A stretch of DNA of 64,000 bases, taken from positions 310,001 through 374,000 of the forward strand of contig NZ_CP014989.1 of NCBI RefSeq assembly GCF_001685415.1. The letters run 5' to 3'. Both the position numbers and the translations under genes were made by a program. The notes beneath the pieces were generated by a model. It was not told where the DNA came from. It searched no databases and saw only the letters and a list, made by a program, of their open reading frames with translations. Shown here in pieces: positions 9,884 to 21,282 of the stretch; positions within the stretch are counted from its first letter, which is position 1, and every line of letters starts with the position of its first letter. Origin of the DNA: Serinicoccus hydrothermalis. Its GTDB lineage: Bacteria > Actinomycetota > Actinomycetes > Actinomycetales > Dermatophilaceae.

Positions 9884-11743
9884 ATGACCGTCGGTCTGCG
9901 CGGAGGCACCTTCCGGAGCTTCGCCAAGGACCAGTCCGTCAAGAACCACAAGATCGGCCGGGAGACGGCACACCGGGTCGCGGGCTACGGCCGCCCCTTC
10001 CTGGGACGGATCGTGGTCTACCTGCTGCTCACGGTCCTCGCCGGTGGCCTGGTCACCGCTGTCCCCCTGCTCCTGGGACGCATCATCGACCAGGGCGTCG
10101 ACGTGGGGGACCGCGGCGTCGTCGTCCGGCTGTCGCTGCTGGTCGCCGGGCTGGCGGTGCTCGAGGCGGTCGTCACGGTCGTCATCCGCTGGTTCGGCTC
10201 CCGCATCGGCGAGGGGCTCATCTACAACCTGCGCCGCGAGGTCTTCAGCCACGTGCTCCGGCAGCCGATCGCCTTTTTCACCCGAGCCCAGACCGGCGCG
10301 CTGGTCTCCCGGCTCAACAACGACGTCATCGGGGCGCAGACGGCCTTCACCTCGATCCTGTCCGGCTTCGTCTCCAGCCTGGTCCAGCTCGTGCTCATCC
10401 TCGTGGCGCTCTTCTCCATGAGCTGGCAGATCACCCTGCTCGCGCTGCTGCTGGTCCCCATCTTCATCCTCCCGGCGCGCTTCATGGGTGCCCGCCTGTC
10501 CGCGCTCACCCGGCAGCAGATGACGCTCAACGCCGACATGCAGGCGCGGATGACCGAGCGCTTCAACGTCGGTGGCGCGCTGCTGGTGCGCCTCTTCGGG
10601 CGCCCCCGGACCGAGGACGAGGAGTATGCCGAGCGCGCCGCCGGGGTCCGCGACGCCGGGGTCTCGATCTCGGTCAACCGGGTCTTCTTCACCGCCGCCC
10701 TTGGGCTCGTCGCCGCGCTGGCGACGGCCCTCGTCTACGGTCTCGGCGGCCTCATGGTCATCGGGGGCACGCTGACGACCGGCACGCTCGTCGCCATGTC
10801 CACGCTGCTCACCCGGATGTATGCCCCACTCACCTCGCTCTCGAACGTGCGGGTGGACATCATGACCGCCCTGGTGAGCTTCGAGCGGATCTTCGAGGTG
10901 CTGGACCTGCGTCCCCTGGTCCGCGAGGCCGACGACCCCGACCGGATCCCCGCCGGCCCGGTGGGCCTCGAGCTGTCCGGTGTCGCCTTCTCCTACCCGG
11001 AGGCGGACGAGGTCTCGATCGCCTCGCTGGAGCAGCGGCCCGAGGCCGAGCGGACCGACGGCCACTCCGTGCTGCGCGGGGTCGACGTCGACATCCCACC
11101 GGGGTCCATGGTGGCGCTCGTCGGTCCCTCCGGCGCCGGCAAGACGACCCTCACCACCCTGGTGACCCGTCTCTACGACCCCAGCGCGGGCACGGTGCGC
11201 ATCGGCGGCAAGGACCTGCGCGACGTCTCCTTCGACTCGCTGCGCGACACCGTCGGCGTGGTCACGCAGGAGGCGCACATGTTCAACGACACGGTGCGCG
11301 CCAACCTGCTCTACGCCCGCCCGGAGGCCACCGAGACCCAGATCTGGCACGCCCTGGAGGGCGCCCGCATCGCCGAGCTCGTGCGCCGGCTGCCGGACGG
11401 CCTGGGCACCGTGGTGGGCGACCGCGGGCACCGGCTCTCCGGCGGGGAGAAGCAGCGCCTGGCCATCGCCCGGCTGCTGCTGAAGTCCCCCTCCGTCGTC
11501 GTCCTCGACGAGGCCACCGCCCACCTCGACAGCGAGTCCGAGGCGGCCGTCCAGCGGGCGCTGGACGAGGCGCTGCAGGGCCGGACCTCGGTCGTCGTGG
11601 CGCACCGACTCTCCACGGTCCGCGACGCCGACCTCATCCTCGTGCTGGAGGAGGGCCGGGTGGTCCAGCGCGGCACGCACGAGCAGCTGCTCGCCGACGG
11701 CGGTCTGTATGCCGCCCTCCACCGCACGCAGTTCCGCCGCTGA
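9884..11743 (+). CDS. ABC exporter, fused permease and ATPase
   Basis: A 619-aa type IV ABC half-transporter. An N-terminal six-helix domain (~35-330) includes the coupling region EGLIYNLRREVFSHVLRQPI and FFTRAQTGALVSRLNND. The ATPase domain (~360-619) has GPSGAGKTT, LSGGEKQRLAIA and VVLDEATAHLD, followed by VVAHRLSTVRDADLI. It probably works as a homodimer because no partner is adjacent. Substrate is unknown (lipid or drug in relatives). It lies 21 nt after the ABC-F gene with AGGAGA before ATG 9884, so it is likely co-transcribed. Confidence 0.9.
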   Translation: MTVGLRGGTFRSFAKDQSVKNHKIGRETAHRVAGYGRPFLGRIVVYLLLTVLAGGLVTAVPLLLGRIIDQGVDVGDRGVVVRLSLLVAGLAVLEAVVTVVIRWFGSRIGEGLIYNLRREVFSHVLRQPIAFFTRAQTGALVSRLNNDVIGAQTAFTSILSGFVSSLVQLVLILVALFSMSWQITLLALLLVPIFILPARFMGARLSALTRQQMTLNADMQARMTERFNVGGALLVRLFGRPRTEDEEYAERAAGVRDAGVSISVNRVFFTAALGLVAALATALVYGLGGLMVIGGTLTTGTLVAMSTLLTRMYAPLTSLSNVRVDIMTALVSFERIFEVLDLRPLVREADDPDRIPAGPVGLELSGVAFSYPEADEVSIASLEQRPEAERTDGHSVLRGVDVDIPPGSMVALVGPSGAGKTTLTTLVTRLYDPSAGTVRIGGKDLRDVSFDSLRDTVGVVTQEAHMFNDTVRANLLYARPEATETQIWHALEGARIAELVRRLPDGLGTVVGDRGHRLSGGEKQRLAIARLLLKSPSVVVLDEATAHLDSESEAAVQRALDEALQGRTSVVVAHRLSTVRDADLILVLEEGRVVQRGTHEQLLADGGLYAALHRTQFRR

Positions 11744-11750
11744 GTGCGGG

Positions 11751-13950
<2,200 letters not shown>

Positions 13951-13991
13951 GCCCCCTCGCGCGTCGCGGCCGCCGCGGCAGCACGACGGAC

Positions 13992-13997
13992 TAGAGT
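13992..13997 (+). promoter_or_regulatory. -10 element of fabI
   Basis: TAGAGT ends 7 nt before ATG 14005 and no Shine-Dalgarno sequence is present, which fits a leaderless fabI transcript separate from or added to the fabG message. Confidence 0.6.
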
Positions 13998-14004
13998 TCC
14001 CTGC

Positions 14005-14760
14005 ATGCTCCTCGAGGGAAAGAAGCTCCTGATCACCGGTGTCCTCATGGACTCCTCCATCGCCTTCCACGTGGCCAGGCTGGCCCAGGAGCAGGGCGCC
14101 GAGGTGGTGCTGACCTCCTTCGGGCGGACCATGCGGATCACCCAGGCGATCTCCCGGCGACTGCCTGCGCCGGCGCCGGTCATCGAGCTCGACGTGCAGG
14201 ACACCGGGCACCTGGAGACCCTGGCCGAGCGCGTCGGGGAGCACGTGGACCACCTCGACGGGGTGCTGCACTCGATCGGTTTCGCCCCGCAGGGGGCCTT
14301 CGACTTCCTCGGCGCGGCGTGGGAGGACGTGGCGACCGCGATGCAGGTCAGCGCCTACTCGCTCAAGGCCCTCGCCGTGGCCGCGCTGCCCCGGATGAGC
14401 GCCGGCGGCAGCGTCGTCGGCCTCACCTTCGACGCGCAGTACGCCTGGCCGGTCTACGACTGGATGGGGGTCTCCAAGGCCGCCTTCGAGGCGACGAGCC
14501 GTTACCTCGCCCGCGACCTCGGACCGAAGGGCATCCGCTCCAACCTCGTCTCCGCGGGCCCCATCTCGACGACCGCGGCGAAGTCGATCCCCGAGTTCGG
14601 CCAGTTCGCGCAGTGGAGCGATCACGCTCCGCTGGGCTGGGACATCAAGGACCCGGTGCCGGCCGCCCAGGCCTGCGTCGCGCTGCTGTCCGACTGGTTC
14701 CCCGCCACCACCGGCGAGATCGTGCACGTCGACGGCGGCTTCCACGCCACCGGCTTCTGA
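14005..14760 (+). CDS. fabI: Enoyl-ACP reductase FabI (InhA-like)
   Basis: A 251-aa NADH-dependent enoyl-ACP reductase, the last step of the fatty acid elongation cycle and the relative of the isoniazid target InhA. The start LLEGKKLLITGVLMDSSIAF shows the divergent cofactor loop of FabI. The catalytic Tyr and Lys lie in YDWMGVSKAAFE, and VSAGPISTTAAKSI is characteristic. The gene ends just before a 46-bp palindrome that separates it from convergent glgC. Confidence 0.94.
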   Translation: MLLEGKKLLITGVLMDSSIAFHVARLAQEQGAEVVLTSFGRTMRITQAISRRLPAPAPVIELDVQDTGHLETLAERVGEHVDHLDGVLHSIGFAPQGAFDFLGAAWEDVATAMQVSAYSLKALAVAALPRMSAGGSVVGLTFDAQYAWPVYDWMGVSKAAFEATSRYLARDLGPKGIRSNLVSAGPISTTAAKSIPEFGQFAQWSDHAPLGWDIKDPVPAAQACVALLSDWFPATTGEIVHVDGGFHATGF

Positions 14761-14774
14761 GCGCATACCCCGAA

Positions 14775-14820
14775 TTCGACCTCTGGTTCCGTCGCCATGG
14801 CGACGGAACCAGAGGTCGAA
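14775..14820. terminator. 46-bp perfect palindrome between fabI and glgC
   Basis: Two 23-nt arms (TTCGACCTCTGGTTCCGTCG... and its exact complement) meet at CCATGG with no loop. It lies between two convergent gene ends and probably stops transcription from both sides. The length and perfection are unusual. Confidence 0.75.
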
Positions 14821-14871
14821 CTCGAGGCTGAGGGCGCCGGCGGGGTTCGAAGGGCGGTATGCCCCGAGCCG

Positions 14872-16128
14872 CTAGGGCTCGATGACCGTCCCCTTGCCGA
14901 CGACGACGAGCCCGGAGTCGGTGACGGTGAAGCCCCGCTCCCGGTCGTGGTCGTGGTCCACGCCGATGTGGACGCCGGGGGGCACCTGGACGCCCTTGTC
15001 GATGATCGCCCGGTGGATCTGGCAGGACCGGCCGATCCCGACCTTGTCCATGAGCACCGAGCCGGTGACGTGGCTGAAGCTGTGCGCCATGACCCCGGGG
15101 GAGAGGACCGAGTCGGTGATCGTGGAGCCGGAGATCACGCACCCGGGGGAGACGGCGGAGTTCACCGCGTGCCCGACGCGGTCGCCCGAGCCGTGGACGA
15201 ACTTGGCCGGCGGCTGCGGCCCGTAGTTGGTGTAGATCGGCCACGCGTCGTTGTAGAGGTTGAAGACGGGGTGGACCGACACGAGGTCCATATGCGCGTC
15301 GTAGTAGGAGTCGATGGTCCCGACGTCGCGCCAGTAGCCGCGGTCCCGGTCGGTGGCGCCGGCGATCTCGTTGTCCTTGAAGTCGTAGACCCAGCCGTCC
15401 CCCTGCTCGACGAAGGCCGGCACGATGTCGCCGCCCATGTCGTGCTTGGAGTCCTCCTTGGCCGCGTCCGCCCGGACCGCCTCCTCCAGCGCGTCGGCGG
15501 TGAAGACGTAGTTGCCCATGGAGGCCAGCACCTCCTCCGGCGAGTCCGGCAGGCCGCGCGGGTCGGTCGGCTTCTCCAGGAACTCCCGGATCTGCCGCGG
15601 GTCGTCCTGCTTGACGTCGATGACGCCGAACTGGTCGGCCAGGCTGATCGGCTGCCGGATCGCGGCCACCGTGCAAGCGGCGCCGGTCTCGACGTGCTGC
15701 TCGACCATCTGGGCGAAGTCCATGCGGTAGACGTGGTCCGCCCCGACCACGACGACGATGTCCGGGCGCTCGTCGTGGATGAGGTTGAGGCTCTGGTGGA
15801 TCGCGTCGGCGGATCCGGAGAACCAGCTCTTGCCCAGCCGCTGCTGCGCGGGCACGGGCGCCACGTAGTTGCCCAGCAGGGTGGACATGCGCCAGGTCTT
15901 GGTGACGTGGGCGTCCAGGCTGTGGGACTTGTACTGCGTCAGCACGACGACCTTGAGGTAGCCGGAGTTGACGATGTTGGAGAGGGCGAAGTCGATGAGC
16001 CGGTAGATCCCCCCGAACGGGACCGCGGGCTTGGCCCGGTCCGCCGTGAGCGGCATGAGCCGTTTGCCCTCCCCGCCGGCCAAGACGATCGCGAGAACCT
16101 TCCGCCGTGTGCCTCGTTGCGCAGCCAT
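14872..16128 (-). CDS. glgC: Glucose-1-phosphate adenylyltransferase GlgC
   Basis: A 418-aa ADP-glucose pyrophosphorylase that makes ADP-glucose from glucose-1-phosphate and ATP for glycogen/alpha-glucan synthesis. The nucleotide loop is [20 protein letters not shown], followed by [14 protein letters not shown] and the sugar-phosphate site YEGTADA-like [11 protein letters not shown]. The C-terminal third is the left-handed beta-helix ([17 protein letters not shown]). ATG 16128 has TAGGTT 6 nt upstream. It is divergent from glgA, the next enzyme of the pathway. Confidence 0.95.
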   Translation of the reverse strand: MAAQRGTRRKVLAIVLAGGEGKRLMPLTADRAKPAVPFGGIYRLIDFALSNIVNSGYLKVVVLTQYKSHSLDAHVTKTWRMSTLLGNYVAPVPAQQRLGKSWFSGSADAIHQSLNLIHDERPDIVVVVGADHVYRMDFAQMVEQHVETGAACTVAAIRQPISLADQFGVIDVKQDDPRQIREFLEKPTDPRGLPDSPEEVLASMGNYVFTADALEEAVRADAAKEDSKHDMGGDIVPAFVEQGDGWVYDFKDNEIAGATDRDRGYWRDVGTIDSYYDAHMDLVSVHPVFNLYNDAWPIYTNYGPQPPAKFVHGSGDRVGHAVNSAVSPGCVISGSTITDSVLSPGVMAHSFSHVTGSVLMDKVGIGRSCQIHRAIIDKGVQVPPGVHIGVDHDHDRERGFTVTDSGLVVVGKGTVIEP

Positions 16129-16134
16129 GGCACC

Positions 16135-16186
16135 AACCTAGACGCAACGTCAACCTCTGGCGAGGGGAGGGTGCAGCGGATACGTT
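16135..16186. promoter_or_regulatory. Divergent glgC-glgA promoter region
   Basis: TAGGTT on the minus strand (16135-16140) is 6 nt before the glgC ATG. TACGTT (16181-16186) is 6 nt before the glgA GTG. Neither start has a ribosome site, which suggests leaderless mRNAs from one 64-bp intergenic region. Confidence 0.6.
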
Positions 16187-16192
16187 GGGCAC

Positions 16193-17440
16193 GTGCGCAT
16201 CGACATCCTCACCCGCGAGTACCCACCCAACGTCTACGGCGGCGCGGGGGTGCACGTCGCGGAGCTGACCCGGGCGCTGCGCTCGCTCGACGCAATGGAG
16301 GTGCAGGTCAGGGCCTTCGACGAGCCAGCCGACGAGCCGGGCACCACGGGGTATGCCGTGCCCGCCGACCTCGCGGACGCCAACGGTGCGCTGCGCACCC
16401 TGGGGGTCGACCTGCTCATGGCGCGCGACGTCGCGGACGGCGGGGCGGACCTGGTCCACAGCCACACGTGGTACGCCAACATGGGCGGCCACCTGGGTGG
16501 GCTGCTGGCGCAGATCCCGCACGTCGTCAGCGCGCACAGCCTGGAGCCGCTGCGGCCGTGGAAGGCCGAGCAGCTCGGAGGCGGGTACGGCGTCTCCTCC
16601 ATGGCGGAGAAGGTGTCCTACGAGGGCGCGGCCGGGATCATCGCGGTCTCGGCCGGCATGCGCCGGGACATCCTCGCGGCCTACCCCTCGGTCGACCCGG
16701 ACAAGGTCCACGTCGTGCACAACGGCATCGACGCCGACCTGTGGCAGCGCGACACGAGCGAGGAGGCGGCGGAGTTCGTGCGCTCCCAGGGCATCGACCC
16801 GCAGGCGCGCAGCGTGGTGTTCCTGGGCCGGATCACCCGGCAGAAGGGGCTGCCCTTCCTGCTCAAGGCGCTGCGGGCGCTGGACGACGACGTGCAGGTG
16901 GTGCTGCTCGCCGGCGCTCCCGACACCGAGGAGATCAAGGCCGAGGTCGTCGCCCTGGTGGACCAGCTGCGCGACGAGCGGGGCGAGGGGGCGGCCCCGG
17001 TGGTCTGGATCGACGACATGCTGCCGCGGGACAAGGTCATCGCGGTCCTGTCGCACGCCACGGTCTTCGTCTGCCCGTCGGTCTACGAGCCGCTGGGCAT
17101 CGTCAACCTCGAGGCCATGGCCTGCGGCGCGGCCGTCGTGGCGACGGCGACCGGCGGCATACCCGAGGTGGTGCTGGACGGGGAGACCGGCTGGCTGGTG
17201 CCCATCGAGCAGGTGCAGGACGGCACCGGCACCCCCGTCGACGAGGACGCCTTCGTCGCCGACCTCGGCCGCGCCCTCGTCGAGGCCTGCTCGGACGGGC
17301 AGGAGGCGCAGCGTCGCGGGGAGGCCGGCCGCGCCCGGGCGGTCGAGCAGTTCTCCTGGACCACCGTGGCCGAGCGGACCGTCGAGGTCTACCGGGCGGT
17401 GCTCGAGGGGCGTGCGCCGGACCTGCCCGAGCTCGGCTGA
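16193..17440 (+). CDS. glgA: GT4 glycogen synthase GlgA/GlgM
   Basis: A 415-aa GT4-family glucosyltransferase. The N-terminus TREYPPNVYGGAGVHV is the acceptor/ADP-glucose loop. VFLGRITRQKG opens the donor domain, and CPSVYEPLGIVNLEAMACG holds the conserved E-x7-E pattern. In actinobacteria this family (GlgM) makes maltose-1-phosphate from ADP-glucose for the GlgE pathway; which product applies here is inferred. GTG 16193 is chosen from TACGTT 6 nt upstream. Ile in GGIPE at 17156 is encoded by the rare codon ATA inside a GGCATACC word. Confidence 0.92.
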   Translation: MRIDILTREYPPNVYGGAGVHVAELTRALRSLDAMEVQVRAFDEPADEPGTTGYAVPADLADANGALRTLGVDLLMARDVADGGADLVHSHTWYANMGGHLGGLLAQIPHVVSAHSLEPLRPWKAEQLGGGYGVSSMAEKVSYEGAAGIIAVSAGMRRDILAAYPSVDPDKVHVVHNGIDADLWQRDTSEEAAEFVRSQGIDPQARSVVFLGRITRQKGLPFLLKALRALDDDVQVVLLAGAPDTEEIKAEVVALVDQLRDERGEGAAPVVWIDDMLPRDKVIAVLSHATVFVCPSVYEPLGIVNLEAMACGAAVVATATGGIPEVVLDGETGWLVPIEQVQDGTGTPVDEDAFVADLGRALVEACSDGQEAQRRGEAGRARAVEQFSWTTVAERTVEVYRAVLEGRAPDLPELG

Positions 17441-17479
17441 GCCTCCCGCTTCAGCGCGCGGGCGGTGTGGCACCGGGCA

Positions 17480-17485
17480 TACCGT
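17480..17485 (+). promoter_or_regulatory. -10 element of the Cys-rich protein gene
   Basis: TACCGT lies 6 nt before ATG 17492 and overlaps a GGCATACC word. No ribosome site is present, so a leaderless start is likely. Confidence 0.5.
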
Positions 17486-17491
17486 CGGGCC

Positions 17492-17878
17492 ATGAGCGAC
17501 ATCCTCAGCACCCACCCCTCGCGCGACACCTTCGACCTGGACGAGCTGCGCGCCGCCATCGAGGCCGCCTCGTCGTGCGCGTCGACCTGCGCGACCTGCG
17601 CCGACGCCTGCCTGCACGGCGAGGACCCGGCCGGCATGGCCCGCTGCATCGACCTGTGCAACCAGTGCGCCTCGATCTGCCGCGCCGCCGCCGACGTCAT
17701 GTCCCGCCCGGGGCCCAACGGCGACAGCTGGGAGGAGGTCGTGCGCGCCTGCATCGCGGTCTGCCGCGAGTGCGCCGACCAGTGCGCCAGCCACGACATG
17801 GACCACTGCGCGGCGTGCGCGCAGGCCTGCCGGGACTGCGCGCAGGCCTGCGAGACGCTGCTCGCCGTCGCCGACTGA
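17492..17878 (+). CDS. Four-helix-bundle Cys-rich protein (copper-storage/DUF326-like)
   Basis: A 128-aa cytoplasmic protein with 17 cysteines in helical clusters: SCASTCATCADACL, CIDLCNQCASICR, CIAVCRECADQC and CAACAQACRDCAQAC. This spacing matches copper storage proteins (Csp) and DUF326, in which a four-helix bundle is lined with Cu(I)-binding thiols. No signal peptide is seen, so it is a cytosolic Csp3-like form. Copper binding is inferred from family knowledge. It stands alone between glgA and a convergent secreted protein gene. Confidence 0.87.
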   Translation: MSDILSTHPSRDTFDLDELRAAIEAASSCASTCATCADACLHGEDPAGMARCIDLCNQCASICRAAADVMSRPGPNGDSWEEVVRACIAVCRECADQCASHDMDHCAACAQACRDCAQACETLLAVAD

Positions 17879-17906
17879 GCCCGGCCACCGCGAGCGGCGA
17901 CCGGGC
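17879..17906. terminator. Imperfect hairpin between convergent genes
   Basis: GCCCGGCCACCGC and GCGGCGACCGGGC form a 13-bp stem with two mismatches around a GA spacer. The position between two converging genes suggests a bidirectional terminator. Confidence 0.5.
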
Positions 17907-17920
17907 CGGCGGGCCCGGCG

Positions 17921-18760
17921 CTAGATCGCCTGGTCCCGGAAACCGTGCAGGGCGATGCCCTTGAGCAGCTGGTTGACCTTGCCCCGGTCGCGCTGCAGGT
18001 CGCCGGAGACGCCGAGCCGGTTCTTCAGCATGGTCACCTCGCGCTGCGTGTTCGACCCCCACGCCCCGTCGACGGCGATGCCGGAGCCGAGGAAGTTGTT
18101 GCACACCGCCTGCATGAAGACGGTGTCCGAGCGCGAGCCGTGCAGGAGCCGCCGGTTCGGCAGCCCGCCGAAGTCGGCGTGGAAGTGGTTGCGGTGCGCG
18201 GCGTTGTAGTTGCCGTCCAGCACGTAGCGGAAGTGGCTGCGCAGCGTCGCCTCGACGGCGAAGTAGCGCCGCCGGCGGGTGCGGTTGCCCGAGGCGTGGT
18301 CCCCGTCGAACATGTTGGAGGTCCGGCCCCCGGCCCAGCGGACGATGCTGAGGTCCATCGCGGTGCCCGCGCCGTGCTGCCCGGACTTGTTGACGTAGAA
18401 GCCGGCCGAGCCGATGGAGCGCACCGCCCCGTGCCCCGCCTGGGCCGACCAGTTCGACAGCGTCCTCATCCAGGCCTGCAGCCGGTCGTAGAAGCCCGCC
18501 GTGCAGCTCCAGTTGCGTAGCGGCGAGGTCTGCTTGCCGTAGTAGACCTCGACGCCGTTGATCCTCTGGAAGGTCTGGAGGGCCAGGGCCTGCGCCGTCT
18601 GCCGGCTGGGCGCGTGCCCCGGGGGCGGCGCCAGGACCTCCTCCGGCGCCGCGTGCGCCAGGCCCGCCGGCGCCAGCAGGCTCGCACCGGCGACCCCGGC
18701 GGCGCCGAGGAGCGTGCGGCGGCTGGGCGAACGCAGGTCGTGCTCGACGTGGTGTCCCAT
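17921..18760 (-). CDS. Tat-exported extensin-like / peptidase-fold protein
   Basis: A 279-aa protein with a twin-arginine signal (SPSRRTLLGAAGVAGASLL, cleavage near AHAAP). Its core resembles the extensin-like C-terminal and VanY/DD-peptidase fold: QHGAGTAMDLS and NHFHADFGG give the H-x6-D and H-x-D metal pattern. The tail (AVDGAWGSNTQREVTMLKNRL) looks like half of a peptidoglycan-binding domain. A cell-wall role is likely; activity is not proven. ATG 18760 follows GGGAGGGA. The gene converges on the Cys-rich protein gene. Confidence 0.8.
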   Translation of the reverse strand: MGHHVEHDLRSPSRRTLLGAAGVAGASLLAPAGLAHAAPEEVLAPPPGHAPSRQTAQALALQTFQRINGVEVYYGKQTSPLRNWSCTAGFYDRLQAWMRTLSNWSAQAGHGAVRSIGSAGFYVNKSGQHGAGTAMDLSIVRWAGGRTSNMFDGDHASGNRTRRRRYFAVEATLRSHFRYVLDGNYNAAHRNHFHADFGGLPNRRLLHGSRSDTVFMQAVCNNFLGSGIAVDGAWGSNTQREVTMLKNRLGVSGDLQRDRGKVNQLLKGIALHGFRDQAI

Positions 18761-18878
18761 GTCGTGGGTTCCCTCCCGTTGGTGACTGTGACGTACCTCA
18801 CGTTAGGGAGGAAACAGACTCCTGGGCAAAGGGAGCGTCAGCATCTGGCAAAGTCTTCGCCAAGCCGCCCGCGCCGGG

Positions 18879-19643
18879 TCAGCGCCAGCCGGCCAGGTGC
18901 AGCACGGCGTTGTTGGTGGCGTCGGCGAGCGAGGTGCTGGCCAGGGCGTGCAGCTGCCGCAGGGTCTGCCCGCGGGCGCTGGTCGTCGCCAGGTCGACCG
19001 ACTCCAGCCCGGGGTCGAGACCGGCCTCGGTGAGGCGCAGGACGGTCGCGGCGAGCCCGATGAGCCGCTCCGCGCGTCCCGGCAGGCCGGGGGGCAGACC
19101 CCAGCGGTCCGCGTCCGCCACCGCGCGCAGCCGGTCCAGCGCACGGTCCGCCGAGGCGCCGAAGGGGGCACCCCCTGCCGCGGCGAGGTCCTCGGTGAGG
19201 GCGGCGAGCTCGGTGCGCAGGGAGAGCTCGACCTGCCCCAGGTCCAGCGCCTCCACGCGGTGCGTCGGATAGGGGTCGGCGCCGTAGATCTCGAAGCGTG
19301 CCGCCCAGCCCTGGTCGCCCTCCGGGCCGAACTGCTCGAACTCCGGCACGAGGGCGCCGCCGAGGCCGGGGATGAAGACGCACTCCCGGGCCGCGCCGGC
19401 CGCCGCGTGCAGGTCCCCGGTGGCCCGGGGCATACCGGACAGGTCCCCGGGGCGCGGCAGGGCGACGAGCAGTGCACGCTCGCCCAGGCTCTGCCACATC
19501 GCCAGCGGGGCCTCGAGACCCTCGACGTGGTCCAGGTCGGGGAGGGCGCGCGGGGCCACCCCGGAGACGTCGATCCGCCCGGCGAAGGCGGCGGTCGCCC
19601 AGAGCGCGACGCGCACGCTGGCGGGGAGCTCGTGGTCGGGCAT
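18879..19643 (-). CDS. Conserved actinobacterial protein of unknown function
   Basis: A 254-aa soluble protein without a recognised domain. It is rich in Leu and Ala, with ECVFIPGLGGALVPEFEQFGP in the middle and a helical C-terminus (LIGLAATVLRLTEAGLDPGLE). It has no signal peptide and no membrane helix. ATG 19643 has TACGAT 7 nt upstream on the minus strand, so it is probably leaderless. It is divergent from an ABC ATPase gene 44 bp away, and the two may share regulation. No function is proposed. Confidence 0.75.
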   Translation of the reverse strand: MPDHELPASVRVALWATAAFAGRIDVSGVAPRALPDLDHVEGLEAPLAMWQSLGERALLVALPRPGDLSGMPRATGDLHAAAGAARECVFIPGLGGALVPEFEQFGPEGDQGWAARFEIYGADPYPTHRVEALDLGQVELSLRTELAALTEDLAAAGGAPFGASADRALDRLRAVADADRWGLPPGLPGRAERLIGLAATVLRLTEAGLDPGLESVDLATTSARGQTLRQLHALASTSLADATNNAVLHLAGWR

Positions 19644-19650
19644 GGGGGCG

Positions 19651-19679
19651 ATCGTAGGCGCCGGTGCGCCGACTAGAGT
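19651..19679. promoter_or_regulatory. Divergent leaderless promoter pair
   Basis: TACGAT (minus strand, 19651-19656) is 7 nt from the start at 19643. TAGAGT (plus strand, 19674-19679) is 8 nt from ATG 19688. The whole intergenic space is 44 bp. Confidence 0.6.
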
Positions 19680-19687
19680 GGGCGGCC

Positions 19688-20517
<830 letters not shown>

Positions 20518-20521
<4 letters not shown>

Positions 20522-21282
20522 GCGCCCTCGAGGTCGTCGCGATCATCCTCGCGGGGCTGGCGGCGGGGACCATCAACACCATCGTCGGATCCGGCACGCT
20601 GGTCACCTTCCCGACGCTGCTGCTCTTCGGCTACCCGCCGGTGTCCGCCAACGTGTCCAACTCGCTCGGCCTGGTGCCCGGCGGGCTGACCGGGACGTGG
20701 GGGTACCGTCACGAGCTGCGCTCGCTCGGGCCGATGTTGCGGCGGCTGGGGCCGGCGAGCCTGCTCGGCTCGGTCATCGGTGCGCTGCTGCTCCTGTGGC
20801 TGCCCCCGGCCGCCTTCGAGACGATCGTGCCCGTCCTCATCCTCATCGCGCTGCTCCTCGTGGTCTTCGGGCCACGGCTGCAGCGCTGGGCCGCCCGGCA
20901 GCACGCCGACCGGATCACCCCGGGCCGCTGGGTGGCGCTCATCGTGGGCATCCTGCTCGCGGGCGTCTACGGCGGCTACTTCGGCGCGGCCCAGGGAGTC
21001 CTGCTCCTGGGCATCATGAGCATCCTGCTGCCGCTCGGGCTGCAGCAGATCAACGGGATCAAGAACGTCCTCGCCACCATCGCCAACCTCGTGGCGGCGC
21101 TCGTCTTCCTCGTCGTGGCGCCCGAGCTCGTCGACTGGGTCGTGGTGCTGCTCATCAGCATCGGCTCGCTGCTGGGCGGGCTCATCGGTGCGCGGGTGGG
21201 GCGTCGTATGCCCCCCAACGTGCTGCGGGCCGTCATCGTCGTCATCGGCACCGTAGCCATCGTCAACCTGCTGGTCACGTGA
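20518..21282 (+). CDS. TauE/SafE family anion permease
   Basis: A 254-aa membrane protein with about eight helices and the internal duplication of the TauE/SafE family (AGTINTIVGSGTLVTFPTLL and VYGGYFGAAQGVLLLGIM). Relatives export sulfite, sulfonates or related organic anions. GTG 20518 overlaps the ABC ATPase stop (GTGA) and its own stop overlaps the methylase GTG the same way, giving a coupled three-gene run. The substrate is unknown. Confidence 0.88.

Noticed and set aside
14645-17964. Open frames of more than 1000 codons on both strands over glgC and glgA
   Set aside because: They are out of frame with the recognised enzymes, low in complexity and have no start signals; they are shadows of the real genes.
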